A stretch of DNA of 57,245 nt from an uncultured Treponema sp. (GTDB lineage Bacteria; Spirochaetota; Spirochaetia; Treponematales; Treponemataceae). The position numbers were made by a program, and so were the translations under genes. The notes beneath the pieces are model-generated. The model saw only the letters and a program-made list of their open reading frames with translations, searched no databases and was not told the origin of the DNA. This document shows positions 43,610 through 52,838 of the stretch, in pieces (the first letter of the stretch is position 1; each line of letters starts with the position of its first letter). Where the stretch lies: the NCBI GenBank assembly GCA_945915085.1, contig CAMEET010000002.1:1-57245 (forward strand), read 5' to 3'.

Positions 43610-44269
43610 TTACAAATCAACTTTCTCGAACAGAGATGCACTTTTTTTGTATGTCAAAATCCAACCACCAAAGAAAACCAAAATTCCTACACAAAGAATA
43701 GGAAGTTGTTTGATTTGTGACTGAGCGTCAATTCTATCAAGCATCTGGAAAAACTCGATATTAAAACTATTTTTAGTCCAAATCGGAAACTCAATAATCA
43801 AATAACAAACCCAAAATGCAACACTTGCTTTAAAAAATGGGCGACCAGATTTTTCTGCTTTCTTGTAAAAACTTGTAAAGAAAATAAAGTTAAAAATTGT
43901 AAGCAAAATCAACACAAAACCGTAAAATGCCACATTTGAATCAATTCCAGCCTGATTTCCCTGTGGAACAAGTTTTTTTATCAAAATTGCAAAAGGGATT
44001 GTAAACAATGCACCGGCAATTTCATAAACGCAGACAAGAATACATCTTGATTTAACCATATCCTTTTTTGTGATTGGTAAAATCATTGAATACTGAATAT
44101 CCTTGTTCAATTCTGCATTGTTAAAAATAAAGAATATGCTCAAACAAAGATAGAAAAATGGAACATAACAAGGATAATTCGGGATAATAATCATCGCAAC
44201 AAAAGCCAAAAACAAATAATTTACTGATGAAAGACACAGTTTGATTTCTTTTTCCAAAAAGTTTCTCAT
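43610..44269 (-). CDS. ABC-2 type exporter permease
   Basis: A 219-residue membrane protein with about six hydrophobic segments, containing SMILPITKKDMVKSRCILV, a pattern typical of the small ABC-2 permeases beside YtrA-type regulators. AGAGGAAA precedes the ATG. It lies 47 bases after the ATPase gene. The substrate is unknown; relatives export antimicrobial peptides or are induced by cell-wall antibiotics. Confidence 0.8.
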   Translation of the reverse strand: MRNFLEKEIKLCLSSVNYLFLAFVAMIIIPNYPCYVPFFYLCLSIFFIFNNAELNKDIQYSMILPITKKDMVKSRCILVCVYEIAGALFTIPFAILIKKLVPQGNQAGIDSNVAFYGFVLILLTIFNFIFFTSFYKKAEKSGRPFFKASVAFWVCYLIIEFPIWTKNSFNIEFFQMLDRIDAQSQIKQLPILCVGILVFFGGWILTYKKSASLFEKVDL

Positions 44270-44316
44270 TTTTTTTCCTCTAATCTCTAATTTCGGATGT
44301 TTTACATTCTGAATAA

Positions 44317-45156
44317 TCAGCGTTCTGTGTGAACCATAATTTCTTCCATCGAAGGCTGTGTAATTTCACATTTCGTAAATAAATCTTTGTCAGATTTTAA
44401 AATCATACCTTCAAAACCAAAATTATGCTCGTGAACACCAATTACTTTTGATTTTAATTCATCAGTTAAATCTTCTTTCTTGCCGTTTACAAGGAGATAT
44501 TTATCTTTAAAACTTACAACATCACAAGAATCAAGAATTTTTCCTTTTTTGATATAAGTGATATAATCAGCACACTTTTCTAAATCTGAAATAACATGTG
44601 TAGAAAAGAGAATACTGTGTTCACCGTCTGCAACATAATCTTGAAAAAGAATCACAAGTTCATCTCGGCTTACTGGATCAAGTCCACTTGTAGGTTCATC
44701 CAAAATCAAAAGTTTTGCATCATGACTCATTGCAAGTGCCAATTGATATTTAACTTTCATTCCTGCAGAAAGATTTTTGATAAATTTATTTTCATCCAGA
44801 TTAAATTTTTCAAGTAGATTTTTATATGTTTCATCACTCCAGTTTGAAAAAAACTTTTTTGTAATGTCCGTAACCTGTTTAATTTTTTTGGAATTGTAAA
44901 AACCATCAAGCCCCGAAACAAAACCAATACTATTTTTCACAGCAAACTCATCTTTTTCAATGTCAAAACCATTTATTGAAACTTTTCCACAATCTGGATG
45001 TACAAATCTGAGCATAGATTTAAGTGTTGTAGTTTTTCCAGCACCATTTCGACCAATAAACCCCATAATGTAACCTTTCTCCAACGAAAAAGAAACATTG
45101 TCCAATTTAAACGTCGGATAAGTTTTAGAAAGGTTTTCTACTTGCAAAATATTCAT
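44317..45156 (-). CDS. ABC transporter ATP-binding protein (YtrB-like)
   Basis: The 279-residue ATPase has Walker A GRNGAGKTT, Q-loop IGFVSGLDGFY, the signature NLSAGMKVKYQLALAMS, Walker B LLILDEPTSGLDP and an H-loop STHVISDL, followed by a C-terminal extension usual in ABC-2 ATPases. The ATG at 45156 follows GAGGTGG. First gene of the ATPase-permease-GntR operon. Confidence 0.9.
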   Translation of the reverse strand: MNILQVENLSKTYPTFKLDNVSFSLEKGYIMGFIGRNGAGKTTTLKSMLRFVHPDCGKVSINGFDIEKDEFAVKNSIGFVSGLDGFYNSKKIKQVTDITKKFFSNWSDETYKNLLEKFNLDENKFIKNLSAGMKVKYQLALAMSHDAKLLILDEPTSGLDPVSRDELVILFQDYVADGEHSILFSTHVISDLEKCADYITYIKKGKILDSCDVVSFKDKYLLVNGKKEDLTDELKSKVIGVHEHNFGFEGMILKSDKDLFTKCEITQPSMEEIMVHTER

Positions 45157-45180
45157 AACCACCTCTACTGAATAACAAAA

Positions 45181-45233
45181 AAAGTGTGTATATTAGATAT
45201 ACACACTTTAATGCTACGAGAATGATTTGTCAA
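45181..45233 (-). promoter_or_regulatory. Promoter and 29-bp palindromic operator of the GntR/ABC operon
   Basis: On the minus strand TTGACA (45228-45233) and TAAAGT (45205-45210) are 17 bp apart. The -10 box and expected start site are covered by a palindrome with perfect 13-bp arms (AAAGTGTGTATAT and ATATACACACTTT, 45181-45209, centre TAG). A T run after it on the minus strand means an attenuator hairpin is also possible. Confidence 0.75.
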
Positions 45234-45317
45234 GTTAATTTTTTTAATCTTTAAAACTGAAAAACAATTCAATCTGAAAAAAACTGTCTGTCCATTCAGT
45301 GAGTAAAAAAATTTTTA

Positions 45318-47018
45318 TTATTTTTGTGCAGCTTCCAAAACTCCATAAAATGCTGGTTTACAAGTAAAACTATTTCTAAAAAGCAAAGGATATTGAGTGT
45401 AACCATTGTATTCATCCAAAGCATTTAGCCATGTACCTTCATCATTTAATCCCCAAATAGTCACTCCTTCAATTCCATTCTTATCAGCTGTTTTACGATT
45501 TCTTATAAACATATTAAAATACTGATTGTAAATAGCCTTTAAACGTAAATCACTGTTTGGAGATTTTCCATTTGCAATATCAAGTTCTGTTACTTGAACA
45601 TTAACACCTTTTTCTACAAACATTTGAACAGCTTCTTCAAAACTATCTTTTCCAGTAATAGCAGGATAATCAACTTTTACATGAGACTGCATACCAATCA
45701 CATCAATTCTAGCATCAGGTGTCGCTTTGATTTCATCAATAAGCTTACAAATTGCCTTACGTTTTTGTTTAGCATAACAACCATAATCATTATATGCAAG
45801 TTTTACATCCTTAGGAGCATATCGATTTGCATATCTAAATGCATTAATAATATATGTTTCATCTTTATAAATTTTTGTCCAGCGACTACTGTTTTCCGGT
45901 CTCACCCATGAAGAATCAGTTGCATTATCAGAAATAGCTTCGTTCACCACATCCCATGTTGTAACAATTCTTTCACCATTATTATTTGTATCTTCCCAAT
46001 CCTTAATATGATTTAAAACTGTCTTTATATACCATTCAAGACGTGCATTCATTTCATCAATAGAAACGAGCTCATTTGAACCAGTTGACCCCCAGTCTTT
46101 ATAGAAAAACCACTCTGGCGTCTGATTATGCCATACAAGAACATGACCACGCATTTTAAGACCATTATTCTTACAAATATTCAAACATCTATCTACAGTA
46201 GAAAATTTTGGCGGATTCAGTGGAACTTTATATGATTTTCCATCCTCACCAGTAAAATCAGTAAATTCAGTAGGTCGATTCCATGCAAAAATAAAATCTG
46301 GTTTAAACTCGTTACCCATAGTTATACAATCAGCATGATAAGCAAGTCCCTGTTGTACCTGTTTACGAGCCAACTCTTCATTGTAAGTTACTGCAAGTCC
46401 AAAATAATCAAAATAATCTTTGTACGCTTCTTTCAAACTTGGAGCATCCATCCAATTAAGTGCTTCAAATTTCTGTTCACCAAGTCCATCACCAGAAAGT
46501 TTCAAAGAAAAGTTTTTGATATAGATTTTTGTGTTTTCTTTATCAAGTGTTGAACCAGAAATGTAAAGAGAACGTTTTTCCCCCAGAACAATGAACATAT
46601 TGCTTGAAACTTTTACCCATTCACCAGAAGGCACTTTTTCATTATAAAGTTGAGGTAATCCTGCACTGATTTCGTTAATCATCCATGTGATTTCCGTTGT
46701 TGAAGCATTTGGATTTTCTACAAGCATTTCACAATCGAATTCAAGATAGAGTGCAATGTTTGCATAATCAGCAAGACTTACGCTTACAGGATTATTTTTC
46801 GTTGCAAGTTTTAAATCTGCAATAGTTACATTATCAAAACCCCCATATTTCTTATTGAAAAGAATAGCCTTACCATCTTCATCCACTCTGGTAACAGTAA
46901 GACTGCCATCATCGTTTTTTACAACCTTTGGAGTTTTCTCTGCTTTAGTACATCCAAAAAGACCAAAAAAAATTGCAACTGTAAAAATACAGTAAATTGT
47001 GTTTTTTAAGTTTTTCAT
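45318..47018 (-). CDS. GH10 endo-1,4-beta-xylanase, lipoprotein
   Basis: Hydrolyses internal bonds of xylan. The 566-residue protein starts with a lipoprotein signal (lipobox LFGC, Cys23). Residues ~50-175 form a beta-sandwich like a CBM22-type module, followed by a GH10 barrel: HVLVWHNQTPEWF (292-304), WDVVNEAISDN with the acid/base Glu360, IGMQSHV and VQVTELDIA with the nucleophile Glu478, and a late GVTIWGLNDEGTWL. The anchor should keep it at the cell envelope, so it suits uptake of xylan fragments in a plant-fibre habitat. No xylose genes are adjacent. A partly palindromic promoter region lies upstream. Confidence 0.93.
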   Translation of the reverse strand: MKNLKNTIYCIFTVAIFFGLFGCTKAEKTPKVVKNDDGSLTVTRVDEDGKAILFNKKYGGFDNVTIADLKLATKNNPVSVSLADYANIALYLEFDCEMLVENPNASTTEITWMINEISAGLPQLYNEKVPSGEWVKVSSNMFIVLGEKRSLYISGSTLDKENTKIYIKNFSLKLSGDGLGEQKFEALNWMDAPSLKEAYKDYFDYFGLAVTYNEELARKQVQQGLAYHADCITMGNEFKPDFIFAWNRPTEFTDFTGEDGKSYKVPLNPPKFSTVDRCLNICKNNGLKMRGHVLVWHNQTPEWFFYKDWGSTGSNELVSIDEMNARLEWYIKTVLNHIKDWEDTNNNGERIVTTWDVVNEAISDNATDSSWVRPENSSRWTKIYKDETYIINAFRYANRYAPKDVKLAYNDYGCYAKQKRKAICKLIDEIKATPDARIDVIGMQSHVKVDYPAITGKDSFEEAVQMFVEKGVNVQVTELDIANGKSPNSDLRLKAIYNQYFNMFIRNRKTADKNGIEGVTIWGLNDEGTWLNALDEYNGYTQYPLLFRNSFTCKPAFYGVLEAAQK

Positions 47019-47045
47019 TTCCTTTTCCTATTTTCTTTTTCTCTA

Positions 47046-47082
47046 ATTATATATCTAATTCCCTAAAAAAATAATAGGGAAT
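47046..47082 (-). promoter_or_regulatory. Possible xylanase promoter with palindrome
   Basis: A perfect TATAAT on the minus strand (47046-47051) is preceded by an inverted repeat ATTCCCTA/TAGGGAAT (47058-47065 and 47075-47082). The repeat overlaps the spacer and -35 region, as an operator would; no good -35 box is visible. Confidence 0.4.
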
Positions 47083-47098
47083 ATTACTGACAAGATTG

Positions 47099-49483
47099 TT
47101 ATTCTATTGGCGTCCAATTATATTCAAACCTACCCAGACTTTTCACAAATGCTCCAGAAGATGCATCTTTATTTTCCACACTGAATTCCAAATGCGGAAT
47201 AATAATCAACTTATCACTTTGATTTAAAGCTTCTTTAAATTCCTGCGGAGTTTTTCCCAAACTGCTTGAGTCACTCATAAAATCTTTTCCTGTTTGAATA
47301 TAATCATTTACATTTGATTCGGTTACATTAAAATTATAAATCCACTTCATATCAGCATCATAAACATTCAAACACAACAATTTATATGAATATTTTGAAG
47401 AATCGTTGAACATATTAAAAGGATTTGAATTCAGTTTAATAATTCGCTTTGCACCCTCTGCATCATCATTTTCTTCATAAAGAACTTTGAAATCAGAAAC
47501 TGTTTCTGAATCTGAAAGTTGCATTTCCGATGTTTTATCCGCAACAATAGCCACAGTTTCAAAAACTTTTCCATTAGGAGCAACAGTAAATTTATACTTA
47601 GAGCCTGCTTTTGTAAAAGGATAAATAAAAGATAAAGTGCCAGTTTCAGTCTGATTAATCAAATTATTTCCATTATGAATAAATGAGAATGGTATACCAG
47701 TTTCTTTTCCGTCTTCGATTATATCAACTGCAGAAGTCAGCCAAATATCCATTGCTCCAGTCTTTTTGAGTGTAACTTGAATACCATTTTCAACATTTTC
47801 AACACTTATGTGGTCAGAAAACTGAGGATATTTTTTCAACTTAACAGATTTTACTTTCGCCTTTTTTTTGCCTTCATTTGCTGTTATGTGAGTGCGAATT
47901 TGAATATCTGTAATTGGTTTTGAAATATCCCAAGCTGCATTTTCTGGAAGACTAAAGGAATGATTTGTTCCATCAAGATTTATTTCAAAAACATTTGTTT
48001 CAGTTTGATAATCTGATTCATAATGAAATCTGCATCCATCTTGTAAAAGATTTACCGATAAAGAATCATCAGGATATTCTGAATCAAATTCTATACGAAT
48101 AACATCCCATTCAGTCAAATTTAAGTTTTCAACATACCATCCTACAGCTGGATATTCCTCTCCATCCTCAAAACTCCATTCAATAGTTCCATCATAAGAT
48201 ACTGTTGCTCCTCCAAATCCTATTGAAGTTCCGAATTTATGCCCCAAAATTGCAGTGTCTGTTTCTTCATAAATCGAATCATAATCTACAGTTGAACTTA
48301 CGTCTTTTGTAATCCAAATTCTTTGTGTTTCATCATCTACATTTTTATAATAATCAACCACAGAATAAATCTTTCCATCTTGAATAGAATTATATACATG
48401 ATAAAGTTCTCTATTAAAATCCACATCCTTAAATGCATCTGGAGCAGTAAATTTTATCACTCTACTAGATAAATAATTTGATGAACCGTCTTTAGTGATG
48501 CCAGAAATCAAAGATAGTACATAACCATCACAACCTTGAGATTTCAAATATTCCATAAATTTGCTGCCAGGCTGCGTCATTTTTACAACACCATTTTCAA
48601 TTCTAACATCAGAATGATGATATTCATCTTTATCCTGCTGATACAAATAAGATGTACCAGAAGCATCATTTTTTCCATAAGCAAAATATATTTTTACGGT
48701 ATCTTTTGGAGTTTCTAATAACTTCACACTATAATTTATTTCAAATTCTTCATCCGCCTTAATATTCTGTTTTACAGGTGTTAACCTGTCCTCTTCTGAA
48801 ATCAAATCCGTCCAATTTTTATTGGAATAATTATCTATTACAAGGAAATGAAGATTTTGAATATTAGTATCACACTTTCCTTTCCATTTTAGATTCAGAA
48901 CATCATCTTTCTTTGGAAGCCCGTCTTTGAAACAACTTGAAATATCAAATGCCCCACTTTGATAATAGCAATATCTTTCATCCCCATATTCACTATTATC
49001 TGCAATATATCCATCTCCAACAATATCTGAAATATCAATCGTCCATGTATTGAATTCTTCTTTCGAATCCTCTGGTTCATCTTCGGCTATAATTTTTTTC
49101 AATTTAATAAATACATCCGTGGATTTTCCTGCAATAATCTCAGCCTTTTCATATTTTCCTTCATAAATCACATTTTTTGGGGCAGATGACAAATAAGCTG
49201 AAATCACTATATCATATAACCCAGGACTCAATTCATAAGAATAAGTTTTTCCCTTCATTCCAATATCTGTTATCACTTTTTTCGTATCATAATTTGTGAT
49301 AGTGATTGTAAATTCCAGAGAATCAATATCAATAGAAGTATTAGTATTGGCAGAAGTTACAGCTCTAGAAGGAAGCGTAATAGAAATATTTCCCATTTCA
49401 GGTTTTTCAAACAAACTGCTGCAAGAAAAGAATAATGACATTAAAGACACTATTAATATAGTAGAAAAATAATTTTTTTTCAT
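47099..49483 (-). CDS. Large lipoprotein of unknown function
   Basis: The 794-residue product starts MKKNYFSTILIVSLMSLFFSC with lipobox FFSC. The first domain (GNISITLPSRAVTS, LEFTITITNYDT, YSYELSPGLYDIVISAYL) resembles that of the 29311 lipoprotein. Two stretches (ERYCYYQSGAFDISSCF and near VGWYVENLNLTEWDVIRIEF) look like carbohydrate-binding beta-sandwich elements. No catalytic motif is visible. It lies directly upstream of the xylanase gene on the same strand, so a role in binding plant polysaccharide is plausible but unproven. I chose the third in-frame ATG because GGGGAG lies 7 bases upstream of it. Confidence 0.68.
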   Translation of the reverse strand: MKKNYFSTILIVSLMSLFFSCSSLFEKPEMGNISITLPSRAVTSANTNTSIDIDSLEFTITITNYDTKKVITDIGMKGKTYSYELSPGLYDIVISAYLSSAPKNVIYEGKYEKAEIIAGKSTDVFIKLKKIIAEDEPEDSKEEFNTWTIDISDIVGDGYIADNSEYGDERYCYYQSGAFDISSCFKDGLPKKDDVLNLKWKGKCDTNIQNLHFLVIDNYSNKNWTDLISEEDRLTPVKQNIKADEEFEINYSVKLLETPKDTVKIYFAYGKNDASGTSYLYQQDKDEYHHSDVRIENGVVKMTQPGSKFMEYLKSQGCDGYVLSLISGITKDGSSNYLSSRVIKFTAPDAFKDVDFNRELYHVYNSIQDGKIYSVVDYYKNVDDETQRIWITKDVSSTVDYDSIYEETDTAILGHKFGTSIGFGGATVSYDGTIEWSFEDGEEYPAVGWYVENLNLTEWDVIRIEFDSEYPDDSLSVNLLQDGCRFHYESDYQTETNVFEINLDGTNHSFSLPENAAWDISKPITDIQIRTHITANEGKKKAKVKSVKLKKYPQFSDHISVENVENGIQVTLKKTGAMDIWLTSAVDIIEDGKETGIPFSFIHNGNNLINQTETGTLSFIYPFTKAGSKYKFTVAPNGKVFETVAIVADKTSEMQLSDSETVSDFKVLYEENDDAEGAKRIIKLNSNPFNMFNDSSKYSYKLLCLNVYDADMKWIYNFNVTESNVNDYIQTGKDFMSDSSSLGKTPQEFKEALNQSDKLIIIPHLEFSVENKDASSGAFVKSLGRFEYNWTPIE

Positions 49484-49556
49484 AATCATACTCCCCAAAG
49501 ATAAATACTTTGAAAACAAAAATAAAAAGTCAAGTTTTGAGTTTTGACAAAATCTA

Positions 49557-50471
49557 TTATAAACATTTTTTTTCCAGGCAACAAAGTTCTAGTTTTGCAA
49601 AAAAATCTTCCAAAATATAGCGAGAATCAATCTGAGTGTAAATGCGTATTTTTGGAAGTTCAGAATCAAAAGATGAAGAAGTGTCCCCATTTACAAAAGG
49701 CGCATTGTGCACGATAAATTTTCCACATCCGGGATTTATAGCGATTGCAATTGCTGGGGAATCTCCCAAAGACCAGCTTTCGCCCTGAGTCCACGAAGCA
49801 AACTCAGAATTATTGTAATCAATCATCTGTTCAAAAAGATGCTTTCCTATTTTTCCACAAGGCAGCACTTTTTTCTGCAATTCAGCAAGCCCCACAGTGA
49901 TTGTGCAGTAAACATCAGATGGAACAAGCCAGATGTCAGCTCCGCTTGAAAGTACAAAATTTGCACCTGCAATATCATTTCCAGCATTAAATTCTCTAAA
50001 CGGAGCAGAAGTCTGAAAACCATGAGTTCCAATCCATATAATTGTCATTTTTTTTGTAATCTCAGGAGCTTTCAAAATTGCCGCAGCAACATTTGTAATC
50101 GCACCCTGACATAAAACAAACAGAGGTTTTTCATCATTTTTCAAAGCTTCATTTATGATAAAATCGCTAGCAGCCGAAACACTTTTTACATTCTGACCAA
50201 AAGGTTGTGAATAATCAAGCGGAAATTCTTCCCCCATAAAAACAGGAATTTCCAGATTCATTGCATTCAAAATAGTGATAATTTCATCAAAACTCCGCTG
50301 AACAGTGCCTTTTCCATTAAAATGTTCAGCCAAAATTCCTTTAACAATCAGTTTCGGACTCAAAAGTGCATGAACAATCGCAAAAGGATCATCAGCTTCA
50401 CAAGCCGCATCAGTATCAATAATCACACGCACCTTTTTGTAATCAGGCACATCAAAAGAAAGTCGATTCAT
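49557..50471 (-). CDS. Inosine-uridine preferring nucleoside hydrolase family protein
   Basis: Likely splits nucleosides into base and ribose in salvage. The 304-residue protein has the Ca2+/ribose-binding opening VIIDTDAACEADDPFAIVHAL, PVFMGE, LFVLCQGAITNVAAAIL, IGTHGF with EFNAGNDIAGANFVL, and SLGDSPAIAIAI. The usual DTDPGxDDAxA motif is altered to DTDAACEADDPFA, so the substrate may differ. The start at 50471 follows GGGGGA; the frame extends to 50507. Confidence 0.82.
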   Translation of the reverse strand: MNRLSFDVPDYKKVRVIIDTDAACEADDPFAIVHALLSPKLIVKGILAEHFNGKGTVQRSFDEIITILNAMNLEIPVFMGEEFPLDYSQPFGQNVKSVSAASDFIINEALKNDEKPLFVLCQGAITNVAAAILKAPEITKKMTIIWIGTHGFQTSAPFREFNAGNDIAGANFVLSSGADIWLVPSDVYCTITVGLAELQKKVLPCGKIGKHLFEQMIDYNNSEFASWTQGESWSLGDSPAIAIAINPGCGKFIVHNAPFVNGDTSSSFDSELPKIRIYTQIDSRYILEDFFAKLELCCLEKKCL

Positions 50472-50554
50472 AAAATCCCCCATAAACACAGCATAAACAC
50501 CGCACAAGCTTGTTTTTTATTCAAGATTATCAATTAATGATAAAGATTTCAATA

Positions 50555-50800
50555 ATATTAAGGTCTGTCCCTGTTTTAATTAATGTGAGTAAAAAAGGGA
50601 CAGACCTTGTTTCTTGTGTTTTTCCAAGGTCGTACCCCATTTTGATGCCCCACTTTAATGAAAACAAGGGACACACCTTGTTTCTTGTAAAACAGGTTAA
50701 ACCAGGGACACACCTCACGCGCAAATTAAATAAGGTCTGTCCCCTTTTTAACAAAGCAAGCTCTGTTCCCACTCTAATGAAAAACAGGGACACACCTTAA
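50555..50800. repeat. Cluster of REP-like repeats and variants
   Basis: Exact 11-mers lie at 50561-50571, 50597-50607 and 50733-50743. Variants include AAGGTCGTACCCC (from 50636), GGGACACACCT (near 50678, 50704 and 50788) and a weak CTCTGTTCCC (50761). Short partial copies of TTTAATGAAAA also recur. The 469-base gap from 50472 to 50940 holds this cluster and the acyltransferase promoter. The open frames across it are artefacts of the repeats. Confidence 0.85.
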
Positions 50801-50838
50801 TGCTGGTAATCCTGCACATACACATAAATACATACACG

Positions 50839-50867
50839 TGTACAAAATCCCTTTTTTCCGTTATAAT
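50839..50867 (+). promoter_or_regulatory. Promoter of the acyltransferase gene
   Basis: TGTACA (50839-50844) and a perfect TATAAT (50862-50867), 17 bp apart. The leader contains a weak hairpin (AAATGCTGAAT with ATTTAGCATTT). Confidence 0.5.
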
Positions 50868-50940
50868 AAATCACACAAAAAATGCTGAATACTTTAATCA
50901 CATTTAGCATTTCAACAAAAATTATTAAGGATGACTTTTT

Positions 50941-51840
50941 ATGAGTTACACTTTAAAAGAGAAATTTGGTGATTTATTTGCGGAAATGGTTGCACATTCA
51001 AAAGCTGCCGCAAAAATTGATGAAACAAAAGTTTACGAAGAAGCAAACCCTGAAATGCGTAAATATATGTTTAAACTTTTAGATGACACTTTTTCTGCAG
51101 ATTCAGGACTTGGAAATCTAGAAAATTTTAAAGATTTTTATGAAAAAGTTGTAAAACAAGGAAAATCTGGTTTAATTTTGATGGAACATTACACAAATCT
51201 TGATTTACCTGCAATTATTTATCTTCTGCAGAAAGTTGGCGAACCTTGGGCTGATGATTTTGCTTCAAGAATTGTGGCTGTTGCCGGAATGAAACTGAAC
51301 GAAGCAAGTGCAGGAGTGCGTGCATTTACAGAAGGTTTTACACGAGTTGTTATTTATCCTACAAGAAGTTTAAATGCAGTTGAAGCAAAAGGAATTTCTC
51401 AGGAAGATTTAAAAGCCGAAGAACAAAAAGCCAGAAAAATAAATTTCGCAGCAATGCGTGCAATGGATGCCTGCAAAAAACGTGGACAGATGATTCTTGT
51501 TTTTCCAAGTGGAACGCGATATCGACCTGGAAAACCAGAAACAAAACGCGGTCTTCGTGAAATTGACAGCTATCTCCGCCTTTTTGATTACATGCTTCTT
51601 GTTGGAATCAATGGAAACTGTCTGCGCATCAATCCGGAAAATCCAGATGACATGCTTGAAGATATTTTGGAACCTGGAAAAGTAACTTTGACAGCTTATC
51701 CTGTTTTGGATTGCAAAAATTTCCGTGAAGACGTTCTTTCTGCATTACCAGCTGATGAACCTGACCCAAAACAAAAAACTGTAGACAAAGTTATGCAGAT
51801 TTTAGATGAAATTCACAATCAGGTTGAAAGCAAGAATTAA
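50941..51840 (+). CDS. Glycerol(-phosphate) acyltransferase, PlsB/PlsC family
   Basis: Acylates glycerol-phosphate or a related acceptor in phospholipid synthesis. The 299-residue protein has the catalytic H-x4-D motif in LMEHYTNLDLPAI and an acceptor-binding FPSGTRYRPG that stands for the EGTRS block. There is no strong membrane helix, so it may be a peripheral enzyme. AAGGATGA precedes the ATG. It has its own promoter and no clear operon partner. Confidence 0.82.
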   Translation: MSYTLKEKFGDLFAEMVAHSKAAAKIDETKVYEEANPEMRKYMFKLLDDTFSADSGLGNLENFKDFYEKVVKQGKSGLILMEHYTNLDLPAIIYLLQKVGEPWADDFASRIVAVAGMKLNEASAGVRAFTEGFTRVVIYPTRSLNAVEAKGISQEDLKAEEQKARKINFAAMRAMDACKKRGQMILVFPSGTRYRPGKPETKRGLREIDSYLRLFDYMLLVGINGNCLRINPENPDDMLEDILEPGKVTLTAYPVLDCKNFREDVLSALPADEPDPKQKTVDKVMQILDEIHNQVESKN

Positions 51841-51908
51841 AAATAAGTCCGTGTAACACAACAATTGGGAATAAATTTGTTAAAATATCGAGTTTTATTT
51901 TTTTATCT

Positions 51909-52027
51909 GGGTGGCTTTTTGCTTCGCAAAAAACAGGCTTTTCAGGGTTCCGGCGTCAAAGCGCCTTCATTCCTTCGCTACGCTTCGGAACTGGCTTCGC
52001 CAGCCCTTACAATCCTTGCCACAGTTT
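51909..52027. repeat. Dispersed GC-rich repeat family 2, copy 2
   Basis: The first ~33 bases (GGGTGGCTTTTTGCTTCGC and on) and the last 21 bases (TACAATCCTTGCCACAGTTTA) are the same as at 6634-6754. The middle is different but again built from CTTCG-rich modules. It lies just upstream of the IMP cyclohydrolase promoter. Confidence 0.75.
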
Positions 52028-52039
52028 AAAATTGAAAAC

Positions 52040-52069
52040 TTGATTTTACACTTTATTAAAATTTATACT
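52040..52069 (+). promoter_or_regulatory. Promoter of the IMP cyclohydrolase gene
   Basis: TTGATT (52040-52045) and TATACT (52064-52069), 18 bp apart, directly after the family 2 repeat and 14 bases before the ATG, leaving a very short leader with AGGAG. Confidence 0.5.
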
Positions 52070-52083
52070 ATTAGGAGAAATAA

Positions 52084-52818
52084 ATGAGTAAAGTATTAGA
52101 CATAAAATCAGAATTAAGCAGAACTAGTTATCCTGGAAGGGGAATTATTGTTGGTAAAAGTGAAGATGGCAGCAAAGCCGTTGCAGCTTATTGGACAATG
52201 GGACGTAGTGCTGGCAGCCGAAATCGCATTTTTGCAACTGATACTGAATCAGAAGATGGAAGTGAAGTAATCCGCACAAAACCTTTTGACCCAAGCCTTA
52301 TTGCAGGTGACCCAAGTTTGATTATCTATGCAGCAGTTCGTGTTTTAGGGAAAAAAACAATTGTCACAAACGGTGACCAGACAGATACAATTTATGATGG
52401 ATTAAAATCTGGACTTACATTTGAACAGTCGCTTAGAAGCCGTAAATATGAACATGATGCTCCAAATTATACCCCGCGCATTTCTTCATTGATTGATTTG
52501 GAAAACGATTTCAACTATTCGCTTTCAATTTTAAAAAGTGATGATGGAAATCCTGACAACACTTTGCGTTTTACTTTTAATTACGATGCACCTGTAGCTG
52601 GAGAAGGTCACTATATTCATACATATATGCAGGACGGAAATCCACTTCCTAGTTTTGAAGGCGAACCAGTAAAAGTAAAAATCAACGGAAATATTGAAGA
52701 ATTTGCAAATGAAATTTGGAATTCTTTAAACGAAGATAACAAAGTTTCACTTTTCGTCAGATTTATTGATATAAAAACTGGCAAATATGAATCAAAAATT
52801 TTCAATAAAAATAAATAA
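52084..52818 (+). CDS. IMP cyclohydrolase, PurO-like family
   Basis: Closes the purine ring of FAICAR to form IMP. The 244-residue protein matches the archaeal PurO type rather than the bacterial PurH fold: YPGRGIIVGKSEDGSKAVAAYW (quoted here in part), TMGRSAGSRNRIF, GDPSLIIYAAVRV, and PNYTPRIS. AGGAG precedes the ATG. No other purine gene is adjacent. Function rests on family membership. Confidence 0.82.
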   Translation: MSKVLDIKSELSRTSYPGRGIIVGKSEDGSKAVAAYWTMGRSAGSRNRIFATDTESEDGSEVIRTKPFDPSLIAGDPSLIIYAAVRVLGKKTIVTNGDQTDTIYDGLKSGLTFEQSLRSRKYEHDAPNYTPRISSLIDLENDFNYSLSILKSDDGNPDNTLRFTFNYDAPVAGEGHYIHTYMQDGNPLPSFEGEPVKVKINGNIEEFANEIWNSLNEDNKVSLFVRFIDIKTGKYESKIFNKNK

Positions 52819-52838
52819 ATTTTACAGAGGATAACATT

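Noticed and set aside
50510-50800. Open frames of 96 aa (+) and 87 aa (-) between the nucleoside hydrolase and acyltransferase genes
   Set aside because: Both are translations of the REP cluster on opposite strands, with repeated VCPLF/GTDL-type strings and no ribosome binding site.
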